Assembly (NCBI GenBank): GCA_963835135.1
Contig: CAWIEF010000005.1
Span: 372,001-436,000, forward strand
Reading direction: 5' to 3'
DNA from: JAVVHH01 sp963835135
GTDB taxonomy: Bacteria; Pseudomonadota; Alphaproteobacteria; Acetobacterales; Acetobacteraceae
DNA length: 64,000 nucleotides
The number at the start of each line of letters is the position of its first letter. Within the stretch, counting starts at the first letter, position 1. The notes below the pieces were generated by a model. That model saw only the letters and a program-made list of their open reading frames with translations. It had not been told where the DNA came from and did not search any database. This document shows, piece by piece, positions 17,249 to 27,046 of this stretch. A program made the position numbers and the translations under genes.

Positions 17249-18186
17249 GCGGCGTCTCTGACGTCCGTGCGGCACAGCCGGACGATGTCGGCGGCCATCT
17301 CGTGGAGGGCCTGCCCGGCGACGTCGACCATGTCGTGGTAGCGGATGAAGCCGTGGGTCATGCCGGAGTAGCGGCGCGAGATAGTGGGCACGCCCGCTTC
17401 GACCAGTCGCGCCGCATAGGCCTCGCCCTCGTCGCGCAACACATCGTGTTCGGCGGTAATGACGATGGCCGGAGGCTGGCCCTGCAGAGATGCCGCGCGG
17501 AGCGGCGCAATGCGGGGATCGGACAGAGCCGATTGGGGTGCATAGTGGCCGAAGAACCACAGCATGTCCGCCCGGCTCAGCGGCACATCGCCGCTTCCAT
17601 AAGCTTGATAGGACGGGCGATCCGGATCGGTATCGGTGACCGGATAGATGAGGACCTGGCCCGCCAAATGGATGCGGCCTTGCAGCGATGCCGCCGAGAC
17701 CGTCGCGAGATTGCCGCCGGCGCTGTCGCCGCCGACGATCATCGCGCCATCGTGCCCGGTGAGAAAGCGGCGCTCCGCCCAGGCCCAGAGCAGCGTGTCG
17801 TCGCAATCGTCCGGCCCCGCGGGAAACGGGTGCTCCGGTGCCAGCCGGTAGTCCGGCAGCAGGACGGCGCAACCCGTTTCGGCGCAGAGCTTGCGGGCGA
17901 GCACCTCATAATCAGCCAGCGAGCCGATGACCCAGCCTCCCCCGTGGAAATAGACCAGGAGGCCGATGGCGGGCTCCTTGGGCTGCAGCAGGAGGGCTCG
18001 GATCGAGCCGCTGCGGGTCGGGATGTCGATCTTGGCGCGGCGTCCGACGTCGACGCCGGTGCCCAGCACGGGCTGGAGCATCGCCATGAGGCGGCGCGCG
18101 TCGTCCGGCGATCCGGCCGAAAGCGGCGGCATGCCGGCCGCGCGCGCCTTGTCCAGCATGGCTTGGATGACGGGGTGCACGGCCAT
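17245..18186 (-). CDS. alpha/beta hydrolase (HSL-type esterase)
   Basis: Carboxylesterase of the hormone-sensitive-lipase group, 313 residues. It has the oxyanion-hole motif YFHGGGWV, the nucleophile motif GGDSAGG, and the C-terminal Asp (EHDVLRDE) and His (GMTHGFI) of the triad. The ATG at 18186 follows AAAGGAG by 7 bases; the longer open frame upstream overlaps the neighbouring gene and is not coding. It lies 19 bases after an enolase-superfamily gene and overlaps the SDR downstream, so it belongs to the same operon, possibly opening a lactone or ester. Confidence 0.87.
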   Translation of the reverse strand: MAVHPVIQAMLDKARAAGMPPLSAGSPDDARRLMAMLQPVLGTGVDVGRRAKIDIPTRSGSIRALLLQPKEPAIGLLVYFHGGGWVIGSLADYEVLARKLCAETGCAVLLPDYRLAPEHPFPAGPDDCDDTLLWAWAERRFLTGHDGAMIVGGDSAGGNLATVSAASLQGRIHLAGQVLIYPVTDTDPDRPSYQAYGSGDVPLSRADMLWFFGHYAPQSALSDPRIAPLRAASLQGQPPAIVITAEHDVLRDEGEAYAARLVEAGVPTISRRYSGMTHGFIRYHDMVDVAGQALHEMAADIVRLCRTDVRDAA

Positions 18187-18205
18187 CGACGATCTCCTTT
18201 CTACG

Positions 18206-19291
18206 TCAGGCCCGAAAGCGGGCGGTGGCAGCCGGGTCGAGACGAAGCCCCCAGCCGGGTCCGTCCGGCACGACCATCTCGCCGCCGGACAGCTCGAGCG
18301 TGCCAGCGTAGAGCGGCGCGAACCAGGGCATGTGCTCGAGCCAGGTCGCGTTGCCCAAGGCGGCAAGCACCTGGATGGACATCTCTGGGAACAAATGGGA
18401 CGACACCGGGACGTCGAACGCATCGGCCATGTGGCCGACCCGCAGGAACTCGGTGACGCCGCCCACGCGCTGCAGGTCCGGCATCAGCACGTCGGCCGAC
18501 TTCAGCTCGAGCATGCGGCGGAAACCGTATCTGGTGTACTCCGTCTCGCCGCTGGCGATCGGCGTGTCGAGAGCGGCGGCAACGCGGGCGACGCCCTCGA
18601 GATCGTAGGCGGGCAGCGGCTCCTCGAACCAGGTCAGCCCGTGGGGCTCCAGCAGGCGGCCGAGGCGGATGGCGCGATCGACGGTGAGCTGCTGGTTGGC
18701 GTCGGCCATCAGCGCGATGTCCGGCCCGATCGCCTCGCGCACGGCGGCGACCCGGCGCGCATCTTCCGCCGCGCTCGGCTTGCCGAGGCGCATCTTAACC
18801 GCGCGGAAACCTTTCTCGACGAAGCTGCTAGCCTCGGTCTGCAACGTCTCGATATCGGAGGAGAGCCAGAGCCCGGCACTCGCATAGGTCGGGACCGTGG
18901 TGCGGCAGGCGCCGATCAGACGGTGGATCGGCAGCTCGGCCATTTGGCCGCGCACGTCCCAGAGTGCGCCGTCGATCGCGCTGATGCCGACGACGGGCAC
19001 CCCAGTGTGGCCCAAGAAGTTGATCTCGCGCCACGCGTCGGACCAGAAACGGCCCGTGAAATGCGGATCGAGCCCGACGACGAGCGGCTCGAGACTGCGG
19101 ACCATCTCGTCGAGAACGGCAAGGCGCTTGTTGTTGAGGGTGAACACGAGGTTCTCGCCCACCACGCCGGCGTCGGTCTCGAGGTAAACGAGCAGAACGC
19201 CGGTCGTGGTCAGCGGACCGAGGCCGCTCATGATGGGTGACGGGAGCGGAACGACGAGGCGCTCGGTCCGGAGCGCGGTGATCTTGGTCAC
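18206..19291 (-). CDS. mandelate racemase/muconate lactonizing enzyme family protein (copy 1)
   Basis: Enolase-superfamily enzyme, 361 residues, that abstracts a proton alpha to a carboxylate with Mg2+ help. Visible active-site positions: KMR (KxR in place of KxK), metal ligands Asp in MADANQ, Glu in WFEEP and Glu in ASGETE, then the dyad Asp in MPDLQRVGG and His in SSHLFPE. This pattern fits a mandelate-racemase subgroup acid-sugar dehydratase or racemase. The GTG start at 19291 overlaps the stop of the second family member as GTGA. Confidence 0.85.
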   Translation of the reverse strand: MTKITALRTERLVVPLPSPIMSGLGPLTTTGVLLVYLETDAGVVGENLVFTLNNKRLAVLDEMVRSLEPLVVGLDPHFTGRFWSDAWREINFLGHTGVPVVGISAIDGALWDVRGQMAELPIHRLIGACRTTVPTYASAGLWLSSDIETLQTEASSFVEKGFRAVKMRLGKPSAAEDARRVAAVREAIGPDIALMADANQQLTVDRAIRLGRLLEPHGLTWFEEPLPAYDLEGVARVAAALDTPIASGETEYTRYGFRRMLELKSADVLMPDLQRVGGVTEFLRVGHMADAFDVPVSSHLFPEMSIQVLAALGNATWLEHMPWFAPLYAGTLELSGGEMVVPDGPGWGLRLDPAATARFRA

Positions 19292-20378
19292 GCTGTCACC
19301 TCGTAGCGGTCGATGACCGCCGGGTCGGGGTCGCAGCCGAGGCCCGGGCCGGTGGGCACGGGGATCATGCCGGAGTTGGCCTGGGTCAGATGGCCGAACA
19401 GGTCGGCGTCGAGGTCGATGAAGAGGCGCTCGAGCGGGGGGCGGTCGAGGATAGTCGCGGCGAGATGGGCGGAGGCGAGGAAGCCCGGGCCGAAATAGGC
19501 GCAGTGCGGCACGATTCGTACGCCGGACGCCTCGGCCAAGGCGATCACACGCCGCGCCTCCGACACGCCGCCGATCTTGGTCACGCTTGGCTGCGCGACG
19601 TCGAGCGCGCCGACCGCGAAGGCGTGCGCGAACTCGGTCGGGCTGGCCATGTTCTCGCCGGCCGCGATCGGGACGCCCTCGGCCCGCACGGCCGCCAGCG
19701 CGACGAAGTCCTCGGGTGGCCAGACCGGCTCTTCGAGCCAATGCAGATCGAGACCTCGCATGGCCCGCGCCATCGCGCGCGCCTCCGCCGGCGACCAGGG
19801 GCAGTTGGTGTCGTTCATCAGCAGCACGTCCGGCCCGGCGGCCTCGCGTGCCGCGGCGACGGCCGGGACGGTGATCTCGTGCAGCTTGATCGCGCGATAG
19901 CCCGCCGAAACAGCCGCACGCACGTTGCGCGCGACGATGGCAGGGTCGCCGTAGCGGAGAAGGCTGGCGTAGGCGGGAATGGTTGCGGGTGCGTCAGCGC
20001 CGAACAGGCGGTGCAGCGGCAGCCCGGCGGCTTTGCCCGCGAGATCCCACAGCGCGATGTCGACGCCGGAGAGCGCGTAGGTAACGGGCCCGCCACGGCC
20101 ATAGATGTGCATCGCCTGCTGCGCCGCGCGCATCGTGCCGGCGATGTCGGCGGCGTTGCGCCCGAGCATCCAGGGCGCGACCAAGCTCTCCAGGGCCGTG
20201 CGCGTGGCCGGGATGGCGCCGTGGCCGAACGCCTCGCCCCATCCGACCAGGCCGGCATCGGTGTCGACCCGCACCAACAGCGTGTCGAGCGTGGTCCAGT
20301 CCTTGCCGGCGACGTTGTGGCGCGGGCCGTCATAGGCGTAGGGGATCGCCAGCGTGATCGCGGTGATGCCGGTGATGT

Positions 20379-20382
<4 letters not shown>
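19288..20382 (-). CDS. mandelate racemase/muconate lactonizing enzyme family protein (copy 2)
   Basis: Second enolase-superfamily enzyme, 364 residues. The metal-ligand positions are present (Asp in MNDTNC, Glu in WLEEP, Glu in AAGEN) and the general-base region is IKLHE. The His in VPHCAYFGPG is present, but the partner position reads AQPSVTKIGG, with Ser where copy 1 has Asp. The GTG start at 20382 overlaps the livF stop as GTGA. The copies are far from identical, so this looks like two successive or alternative steps, not a recent duplication. Confidence 0.85.
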
Positions 20383-21098
<716 letters not shown>

Positions 21099-21101
21099 CG
21101 G

Positions 21102-22883
21102 TCAGCGGCCCAGATATGCATCGACCACCTCGCGGTGAGCGCGGATTTCGGCCGGCGTGCCGGTCGCGAGGATGCGGCCGAAATTCAGCACCGTGACGCG
21201 GTGGCAGATCGCGAAGATGAGGTCGGCGTGGTGTTCGACCAGCAGCACCCCGGTCCCGGCGGCGGCGATCGCGCCGACGAGTTGGCCGAGGCGCGTGATC
21301 TCGTCGGGCGACAGCCCGGCCGCCGGTTCGTCGAGCAGCAGCACGGCCGGGCCCGGCACCAGCGCGCGAGCGATCTCCATGAAGCGGAGCTCGCTGTGCT
21401 GCAGCCGGTCCGCCCGCACCGGCGCCAGCGCCTCGAGCCCGACGGAGCGGAGGGCGGCCATCGCCTTGCCCCGGAGCAGCGTCTCGTCGCGATGGTGGCG
21501 CGGCAGAGAGAGCGCGGCCTCGAGGAAGCCTGCCCGCCCCAACGTGGTCCCGCCGAGCAGGACGTTGTCGAGTACGGACGCCTCGCCGACGACGCGCGGG
21601 GTCTGGAACGTCCGGGCGATGCCGGAGACGACCCGCATCTGCGGCGCGCCGATCGGCAGGGTGGCGGTGCCGATCTGGACCGAGCCCGCCTGCGGCGAGA
21701 CGAAGCCGCAGATCGCGTTCAACGTCGTCGTCTTGCCGCTGCCGTTGGGACCGATGAGGCCGTGCACCTCGCCGGGTTCCAAGTCGAGGTCGAGCCCGTC
21801 GATGGCGCGGACGGCGCCGAAACTCAGCTCGATCCCGCGCAGCGAGAGCGGCGCGCTGACGCGCTCGCCGAGCACTTGCGACAGTATCTCCGGCCGCGGG
21901 ATGATGGCGCGCCCGGTTTGCAGCGGCCTGCGGTTGCGGACATCCAGCAGGCCGGCAAAACCGCCCGGCAGCAGCAGCACGATCAGCAGCAGCAGCGCCG
22001 CATACAGAAAGGTCGACCATGCCACCAGCGGCGCAGCGAACTCCGGCAGGACGGTCAGCAGGATCGTCGCCAGCATCGGTCCGAGCACGCTGCCGCGGCC
22101 ACCGATCAGGATGGCGATGAAGAACAACACCGACAGGTCGAAGGTGAACGCGTCCGGCGTGATGTAGCTTTGCAGGGTTGCGAACAGCGCGCCCGCCAGG
22201 CCGCCCAGCGCACCGCTAAACATGAACGTCACCAGCAGCAGTCGCGGCTTGGCCACCCCGCTCGCCTCGGCGGCGACCTCGGCGTCGCGGATGGCGACCA
22301 GGCTGCGGCCGAACCGGCTCGCGGCCAGGTTGAGCGTCATCCACGTGCAGACGGCGCCGAGGGCCAGGCAGAACACGTAGAACCCGGCCGTGCCATCGAG
22401 CGGGGGCGGCAGCGACGGGCCTGGCACACCCACGCCGCCCCCTGTCACGCTCGTCCAGGCGAGCGCGATCTGGGTGACGATGGTCGCGAAACCCAGCGTC
22501 GCCATGGCGAAGTAGAACGTCCGCAGCCGGAGCGCCGGGAGGCCGACGATCACGCCCGCGAGGCCACCCACGATGGCCGCCGCCGCCATCGCCACGAACG
22601 GCGACACGCCCGCTTTTTCGACCAGCACGCTCGCCGTGTAGGCGCCGAGCGTCAGCAGCGCGACGTAGCCGATCGCGAGCTGGCCGGCGAAGCCGACGAC
22701 GAGGTTGAGTCCGGCGACCAGGATCCAGTAGATCGCGGCCCGGGTTGCGATGGCCGTCCAATAATCCTGCTGGAACAGCAGCAGTCCGATCGCGGCGGCC
22801 AGGACCGCGAGGTATGGCAACGACCCGCGCACGCCCTCTCCGAACCGCGACGCCCCCGCGGTGGATAAGGCTGCCTCAGACAC
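21102..22883 (-). CDS. fused Liv-type ABC permease and ATP-binding protein (LivM-LivG)
   Basis: A 593-residue fusion. Residues about 20-320 are the LivM permease with 8-10 hydrophobic segments and the LivM loop FGRSLVAIRDAEVAAEASG; a short linker (about 325-345) leads to a LivG ATPase with Walker A GPNGSGKTT, the insertion typical of LivG (ARTFQTPRVV), a modified signature and Walker B VLLLDEPAAGLSPDE. The GTG at 22883 overlaps livH by 8 bases. The signature helix reads LQHSELRFMEIARAL, whereas most LivG proteins have LPYGxQRxLEIARAL. Confidence 0.88.
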   Translation of the reverse strand: MSEAALSTAGASRFGEGVRGSLPYLAVLAAAIGLLLFQQDYWTAIATRAAIYWILVAGLNLVVGFAGQLAIGYVALLTLGAYTASVLVEKAGVSPFVAMAAAAIVGGLAGVIVGLPALRLRTFYFAMATLGFATIVTQIALAWTSVTGGGVGVPGPSLPPPLDGTAGFYVFCLALGAVCTWMTLNLAASRFGRSLVAIRDAEVAAEASGVAKPRLLLVTFMFSGALGGLAGALFATLQSYITPDAFTFDLSVLFFIAILIGGRGSVLGPMLATILLTVLPEFAAPLVAWSTFLYAALLLLIVLLLPGGFAGLLDVRNRRPLQTGRAIIPRPEILSQVLGERVSAPLSLRGIELSFGAVRAIDGLDLDLEPGEVHGLIGPNGSGKTTTLNAICGFVSPQAGSVQIGTATLPIGAPQMRVVSGIARTFQTPRVVGEASVLDNVLLGGTTLGRAGFLEAALSLPRHHRDETLLRGKAMAALRSVGLEALAPVRADRLQHSELRFMEIARALVPGPAVLLLDEPAAGLSPDEITRLGQLVGAIAAAGTGVLLVEHHADLIFAICHRVTVLNFGRILATGTPAEIRAHREVVDAYLGR

Positions 22884-23736
22884 GCCGGGCCGCCGTGCTG
22901 CCGAACAGGCCTTGCGGCGCGGCCAGCAGCACCAGGATGAAGACGGCGAACACGGCCACGCTCGCGAACACGCCGCCGACCGCGAAATTGGCCGCTTGCT
23001 GGAAAAGCCCGAGCGCAAGGCCGCCGATCACCGCACCGCGGTTGTTGCCTAGGCCGCCCAGCGCCACTGGCACGAAGCCGTAGAAGTTGAGCATCGCGCC
23101 GTTGGCGAAGAAGGCGAGCAGCAGTTGCCCCGCGCTGAAGCCGGCCAGCCCGGCAATCGCACCCGCCAGCGCATAGCTCGCCATGCGCAGGTTGCGCTCC
23201 GGCAGCCCGAGCGCCCGAGCGGCGTAGTTGTCTTCGGCGATCGCCACGAACGCCCGACCGACCAGCGTGCGGCGATACATCCATTCGAGCCCGGCGATCA
23301 CCGCCGCACAAGCCACCACCGGCAGCCAGAACCGCTGGTCCCACACCCCTGCCCCGCCGATCGGCAGCAGCCGGGGAAACGGCTGGGGCTCGGTGCTCCA
23401 CTCGATCGCCGTGACCTGCTGGATCATCAGCGCGACCGCGAGCGTGGAGAGCACGTAGAGGTGCTGGTCGAGCTTGGCCAGCACAGGCCGGACGGCGACG
23501 ATCTCGGTGACGAGGCCGACGGCGGCGCAGCAGACCAGCGTCGCCGCCAGCCCCGGCAGCACCGGCAGCCCGAGCCGCAGGATGAACATCGATCCGAACA
23601 CGCCGCCCAGCATCCCGAGCTGCCCCGTCGTGAAGCTCATCACCCGGGAGGCGGCGAACATGACGTTGTAGGTGACGCCGATCAGCGCATAGACGCCGCC
23701 GAGCGCCAGCCCGGTCGCCAGGATCGAGGCGAGCAT
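22876..23736 (-). CDS. livH: branched-chain-type ABC transporter permease LivH
   Basis: Inner-membrane permease of the HAAT family, 286 residues with about eight hydrophobic segments. It has the family's GGVYALIGVTYNVMFAASRVMSFTTG start and the loop GRAFVAIAEDNYAARALG that contacts the ATPase. The ATG at 23736 starts 3 bases after the binding-protein gene ends. Confidence 0.9.
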   Translation of the reverse strand: MLASILATGLALGGVYALIGVTYNVMFAASRVMSFTTGQLGMLGGVFGSMFILRLGLPVLPGLAATLVCCAAVGLVTEIVAVRPVLAKLDQHLYVLSTLAVALMIQQVTAIEWSTEPQPFPRLLPIGGAGVWDQRFWLPVVACAAVIAGLEWMYRRTLVGRAFVAIAEDNYAARALGLPERNLRMASYALAGAIAGLAGFSAGQLLLAFFANGAMLNFYGFVPVALGGLGNNRGAVIGGLALGLFQQAANFAVGGVFASVAVFAVFILVLLAAPQGLFGSTAARRV

Positions 23737-23739
23737 CGC

Positions 23740-24924
23740 TCAGCTATAGCCAGGCGCCAGCGCGAAGGCGCCGTCCTTCTGCGAATTGGCCAGCGACATC
23801 ACGACCTCGTCCTGCGGATAGCCGTTATGTTCGGTCGGCGAGAATGAATACTGGCCGAAGATGCCCGGGTAGTCCTTGAGCCCGTTCCACTCGGACACGA
23901 TCGCTTCGCTGCTCGACGAGCCCTTGGCCGCCACCGCCTTGGCCACCAGGTTGACCGCGTCGTAGCCGCAGGCGACCCACCACAGGCTGGTATCCGCGAG
24001 GTCGACCTTGCCCTTCAGCTTGGCCACGAAATCCGCCGTCCGCGGGGGCAGCGTGCCGGAGGCGTCGAAGCTGCACGTCTTGTAACCGACCATGTAGACC
24101 TTTTCCCAATGGGCCGGCTTGTCCAGCAGCCCGCGGATCTCGCCCGAGCCGAGCGAAGGATGTCCGAGGATCGGCACGTCCCACCCCATCGTCGCCCGCG
24201 TGTTCATCATCCGCGAGAGCAGCCCGACGCTGACCGTCCAGACGATGATCGCCTGCGCGCCCGCGTCTTTGGCCCGGAGCATGTCCGGGGTCACGTCCGG
24301 CTGCGTCGCGTCGATCTGGGCCTGGCCGACCACCTGGGCGCCATCCTTGGCGAATGCGGCGACGCTGGCCGCGACCGCGCTCGTGCCATAGCCGGTGGTG
24401 TCGCCGAACACGGCGACCTTCTTGGCGCCGAGTTGCTTGAGCGTGTAGCCGCGGACCGCGTCGTCCCACTGGCCGTTGGAGGGGGCGAGGCGGAAGGCGG
24501 TGGGATATTTCGCCGGGTCGATCAGGCTGTCGACGACGCAGGGATGCACGCATGGCATCTTGGCCCGGGCCATGATCGGCGTGGTGGCCAGCGCTTCGCC
24601 CGAGTTGGTCGGACCCCAGATCGCGTTGACTTTGGCGCGGCTGATCAATTCCTGCGTCGCATTGACCGCCTTGGTCGGGTCGCCCTGGGTGTCGCGCGTG
24701 ACGATCTCGACCTTGCGGCCGCCGGCCGCCCCGCCCCCGGCGTTGATCTCGTCGGTCGCGAACACGACGCCGCGGTTGAAGCCGATCGCGGGTGCGGAGC
24801 TTGGTCCGGTGAGTGCGGCCAGCCAGCCGATGCGGATCGGTTCGGCCCCCTGCGCCAATCCCGTGCGCGCCACCATCGCGGCAGCGCCCGTTCCAAGCAC
24901 AAGAGCGCGGCGCGTGGTGTCCAT
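23740..24924 (-). CDS. ABC transporter substrate-binding protein (LivK-like)
   Basis: Periplasmic binding protein of the type-1 fold family, 394 residues. The N-terminus TTRRALVLGTG followed by a hydrophobic stretch to AQG is a Tat-like signal. The mature protein begins with EPIRIGWLAALTGPSS, as in LivK-type proteins. It is the first gene of an eight-gene leftward operon (this gene, livH, livMG, livF, two enolase-superfamily enzymes, esterase, SDR). The ligand is probably a carboxylate processed by those enzymes. Confidence 0.88.
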   Translation of the reverse strand: MDTTRRALVLGTGAAAMVARTGLAQGAEPIRIGWLAALTGPSSAPAIGFNRGVVFATDEINAGGGAAGGRKVEIVTRDTQGDPTKAVNATQELISRAKVNAIWGPTNSGEALATTPIMARAKMPCVHPCVVDSLIDPAKYPTAFRLAPSNGQWDDAVRGYTLKQLGAKKVAVFGDTTGYGTSAVAASVAAFAKDGAQVVGQAQIDATQPDVTPDMLRAKDAGAQAIIVWTVSVGLLSRMMNTRATMGWDVPILGHPSLGSGEIRGLLDKPAHWEKVYMVGYKTCSFDASGTLPPRTADFVAKLKGKVDLADTSLWWVACGYDAVNLVAKAVAAKGSSSSEAIVSEWNGLKDYPGIFGQYSFSPTEHNGYPQDEVVMSLANSQKDGAFALAPGYS

Positions 24925-25075
24925 GATCGTTCCTCCGGATTTTACGCACTATAAGCAGGGCGGTGATCTACCCGCCAGGGTGCAGGGCCGGCGGGCTCTG
25001 CAAACGCGGCGAGACAACCGGCGACAGCGCCTGTCTTGCGCTGCACAATCGCCTCTGACGAGGATGACACGCACC

Positions 25076-25747
25076 ATGAGCCAAGCCAGCACCAGCGAAG
25101 ATCCGTTCGACCAGCTCGTGGACGGCGTATCCAGGTTCCGCGACAGCGTGTTTCCCGAGCGGCGCGGCCAGTTCGCCCGCCTGGCGGCCGGGCAGCACCC
25201 GCACACGCTGTTCATCACCTGCGCCGACAGCCGGGTGGTGCCGGAGATGATCACCCAGACCGACCCGGGCGAGCTGTTCGTCTGCCGCAACATCGGCAAC
25301 ATCGTCCCAGCGTATGGCGAGATGCTCGGGGGAGTGTCGGCCATTGTCGAGTATGCCTGCGTGGCGCTCGGGGTGACGCACATCGTCGTCTGCGGCCACA
25401 CCGATTGCGGCGCGATGAAGGGGTTGCTGCAGGCCGACGACCCGACGTTGAAGCGGATGCCGACCGTCGCGTCCTGGCTGCGCAACGCGGAAGCGGCGCG
25501 CAGCGTGGTCGAGGCGCTGCAGCCGGACCTGGAAGGGCCGGCGAAGGTCCAGGCGCTGGTCGAGCAGAACATCCGCCTGCAGCTGCAGCACATGCGCACC
25601 CATCCGGCGGTCGCGGCGCGGGTCGCCGAGGGACGCCTGAAGCTGCACGGATGGCTCTACGATATCGAGACTGGCGCCGTCACGACGCTGGACGAGTCCG
25701 GGGGCCCGCCGCAGCCACTCGAACGATCACGGACCAAGGCCGCGTGA
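25076..25747 (+). CDS. beta-class carbonic anhydrase
   Basis: Zinc enzyme interconverting CO2 and bicarbonate in the cytoplasm, 223 residues. Active-site residues are visible: Cys49, Asp51 and Arg53 in TCADSR, His108 and Cys111 in CGHTDCG. The ATG at 25076 is preferred because GAGGA lies about 10 bases upstream; another in-frame ATG at 25064 sits on that site. It diverges from the Liv-type operon with a 150-base gap. Confidence 0.92.
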   Translation: MSQASTSEDPFDQLVDGVSRFRDSVFPERRGQFARLAAGQHPHTLFITCADSRVVPEMITQTDPGELFVCRNIGNIVPAYGEMLGGVSAIVEYACVALGVTHIVVCGHTDCGAMKGLLQADDPTLKRMPTVASWLRNAEAARSVVEALQPDLEGPAKVQALVEQNIRLQLQHMRTHPAVAARVAEGRLKLHGWLYDIETGAVTTLDESGGPPQPLERSRTKAA

Positions 25748-25766
25748 CTTCGCTCGGCCGCATGGG

Positions 25767-25795
25767 TTGAAACCGGCCGTACGGTGGTTTATGTT
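25767..25795 (+). promoter_or_regulatory. candidate sigma-70-type promoter for the small protein gene
   Basis: TTGAAA at 25767-25772, a 17-base spacer, and TATGTT at 25790-25795. The start of the small gene is about 70 bases downstream. Confidence 0.45.
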
Positions 25796-25807
25796 GCAGT
25801 GCAGCAT
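25791..25807. promoter_or_regulatory. 17-base palindrome overlapping the -10, PhaR-like operator candidate
   Basis: ATGTTGCAGTGCAGCAT is palindromic with one mismatched pair around a central G. It overlaps the -10 element, as expected of a repressor operator. It resembles the TGCTGCA/TGCAACA-type sites known upstream of phasin genes, bound by the PHA-sensing repressor PhaR; that similarity is from memory and not tested. Confidence 0.4.
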
Positions 25808-25863
25808 ACGAGGAAACGCCCTGGTCCATGCGCACCTCGCGCTACATGAACAGGAGTTCGACG

Positions 25864-26022
25864 ATGAATAGTTTGGAGATCATGGGACAGGCCCGTCTCG
25901 ACGCCGCCGAGGGTCAGCGGTTGATCGGGATCGCCACGATGCGGTGGTTGCGCCGGGCGGCGATCAGGCTGGTCGACGCCGTGTGCCGCTACCTGCCCGA
26001 GAACCAAACCGCCCCCTGGTAG
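25864..26022 (+). CDS. small hypothetical protein, 52 residues
   Basis: Unrecognised small protein starting MNSLEIMGQARL. The ATG at 25864 has AGGAG 8 bases upstream; an in-frame ATG at 25828 has no such site. The middle part (about residues 17-43) alternates Arg and hydrophobic residues and could form an amphipathic helix. The gene stands alone behind its own promoter with a palindromic operator candidate. A role at the surface of PHA granules or at a membrane would fit but is speculation. Confidence 0.55.
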   Translation: MNSLEIMGQARLDAAEGQRLIGIATMRWLRRAAIRLVDAVCRYLPENQTAPW

Positions 26023-26086
26023 CGTCCGCACTTGCCGGTCGCCCTCCCCCGCGCTACGGCGCTTGCAAACGGGGAGGACACCGGCC

Positions 26087-27046
26087 ATGCGCATATTGAT
26101 CATAGGGGCAGCCGGAATGATCGGCCGCAAGCTCGCGACCCGGCTCGGCGATCTCGAGCATCTGACGCTGGTCGACGTCGTTGCCCCGACCGCTCCGCCG
26201 AACGTCCCCGACGCCGAGACCCGCACCGCCGACCTGACCCAGCCCGGCGCCGCGGCCAGCCTGCTCGAGGGCAGGCCCGACCTGATCTTCCATCTTGCCG
26301 CCATCGTTTCGGGCGAGGCCGAGGCCGATTTCGAGAAGGGCTACCGGGTCAATCTCGACGGCACTCGCGCGCTGTTCGAGGCGATCCGCCACGTGCCGGA
26401 CTACAAACCCCGCGTCGTGTTCACCTCCTCGGTCGCGGTGTTCGGCGCACCGTTCCCCGACGCGATCCCTGACGAGTTCCACACCACCCCGCTGACCAGC
26501 TATGGCACCCAGAAGGCGATCGGCGAGTTGCTGCTGGCCGACTACTCCCGCCGCGGCTTCCTGGACGGCATCGGCGTCCGGCTGCCGACCATCTGCATCC
26601 GGCCCGGCCTGCCGAACAAGGCCGCTTCGGGCTTCTTCTCCGGCATCCTGCGCGAGCCGCTGGCGGGGCACGACGCCGTGTTGCCGGTCTCCGAAGACGT
26701 GCGGCACTGGTTCGCCAGCCCGCGCGCCGCCATCGGCATGGTGCTTCACGCGGCGACGCTGGACAGTTCCCCGCTCGGCTGGCGCCGCACGCTGTCGATG
26801 CCCGGCCTCTCCGCCACCGTGGGCGAGCAGATCGAAGCGCTGCGCCGGGTTGCCGGCGAGAAGGCGGTGCGCCTGATCCGGCGCGTGCCCGATCCGGCCA
26901 TCCAGGCGATCGTCGGCGGCTGGGCGCAGAACTTCGACGCGCGCCGGGCCGAGTCGTTGGGCTTCACCGCGGAGAAATCGTTCGACGACATCATCCGCGC
27001 CCATATCGACGACGAGCTCGGCGGCACCGTGCCGGTTGCGGCCTGA
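26087..27046 (+). CDS. NAD-dependent epimerase/dehydratase, DenD-like D-erythronate dehydrogenase
   Basis: Extended SDR fold, 319 residues. It has the GAAGMIG nucleotide-binding motif, HLAAIVSGEAE, the catalytic Ser/Thr in VFTSSVAVFG and YGTQK. The overall order and the EAEADFEKGYRVNLDGT stretch resemble D-erythronate dehydrogenases (DenD), which act on four-carbon acid sugars; this assignment is moderate. The ATG follows GGGGAGGA. The stop overlaps the next ATG as TGATG, so it is translationally coupled to the formyltransferase-like gene. Confidence 0.78.
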   Translation: MRILIIGAAGMIGRKLATRLGDLEHLTLVDVVAPTAPPNVPDAETRTADLTQPGAAASLLEGRPDLIFHLAAIVSGEAEADFEKGYRVNLDGTRALFEAIRHVPDYKPRVVFTSSVAVFGAPFPDAIPDEFHTTPLTSYGTQKAIGELLLADYSRRGFLDGIGVRLPTICIRPGLPNKAASGFFSGILREPLAGHDAVLPVSEDVRHWFASPRAAIGMVLHAATLDSSPLGWRRTLSMPGLSATVGEQIEALRRVAGEKAVRLIRRVPDPAIQAIVGGWAQNFDARRAESLGFTAEKSFDDIIRAHIDDELGGTVPVAA

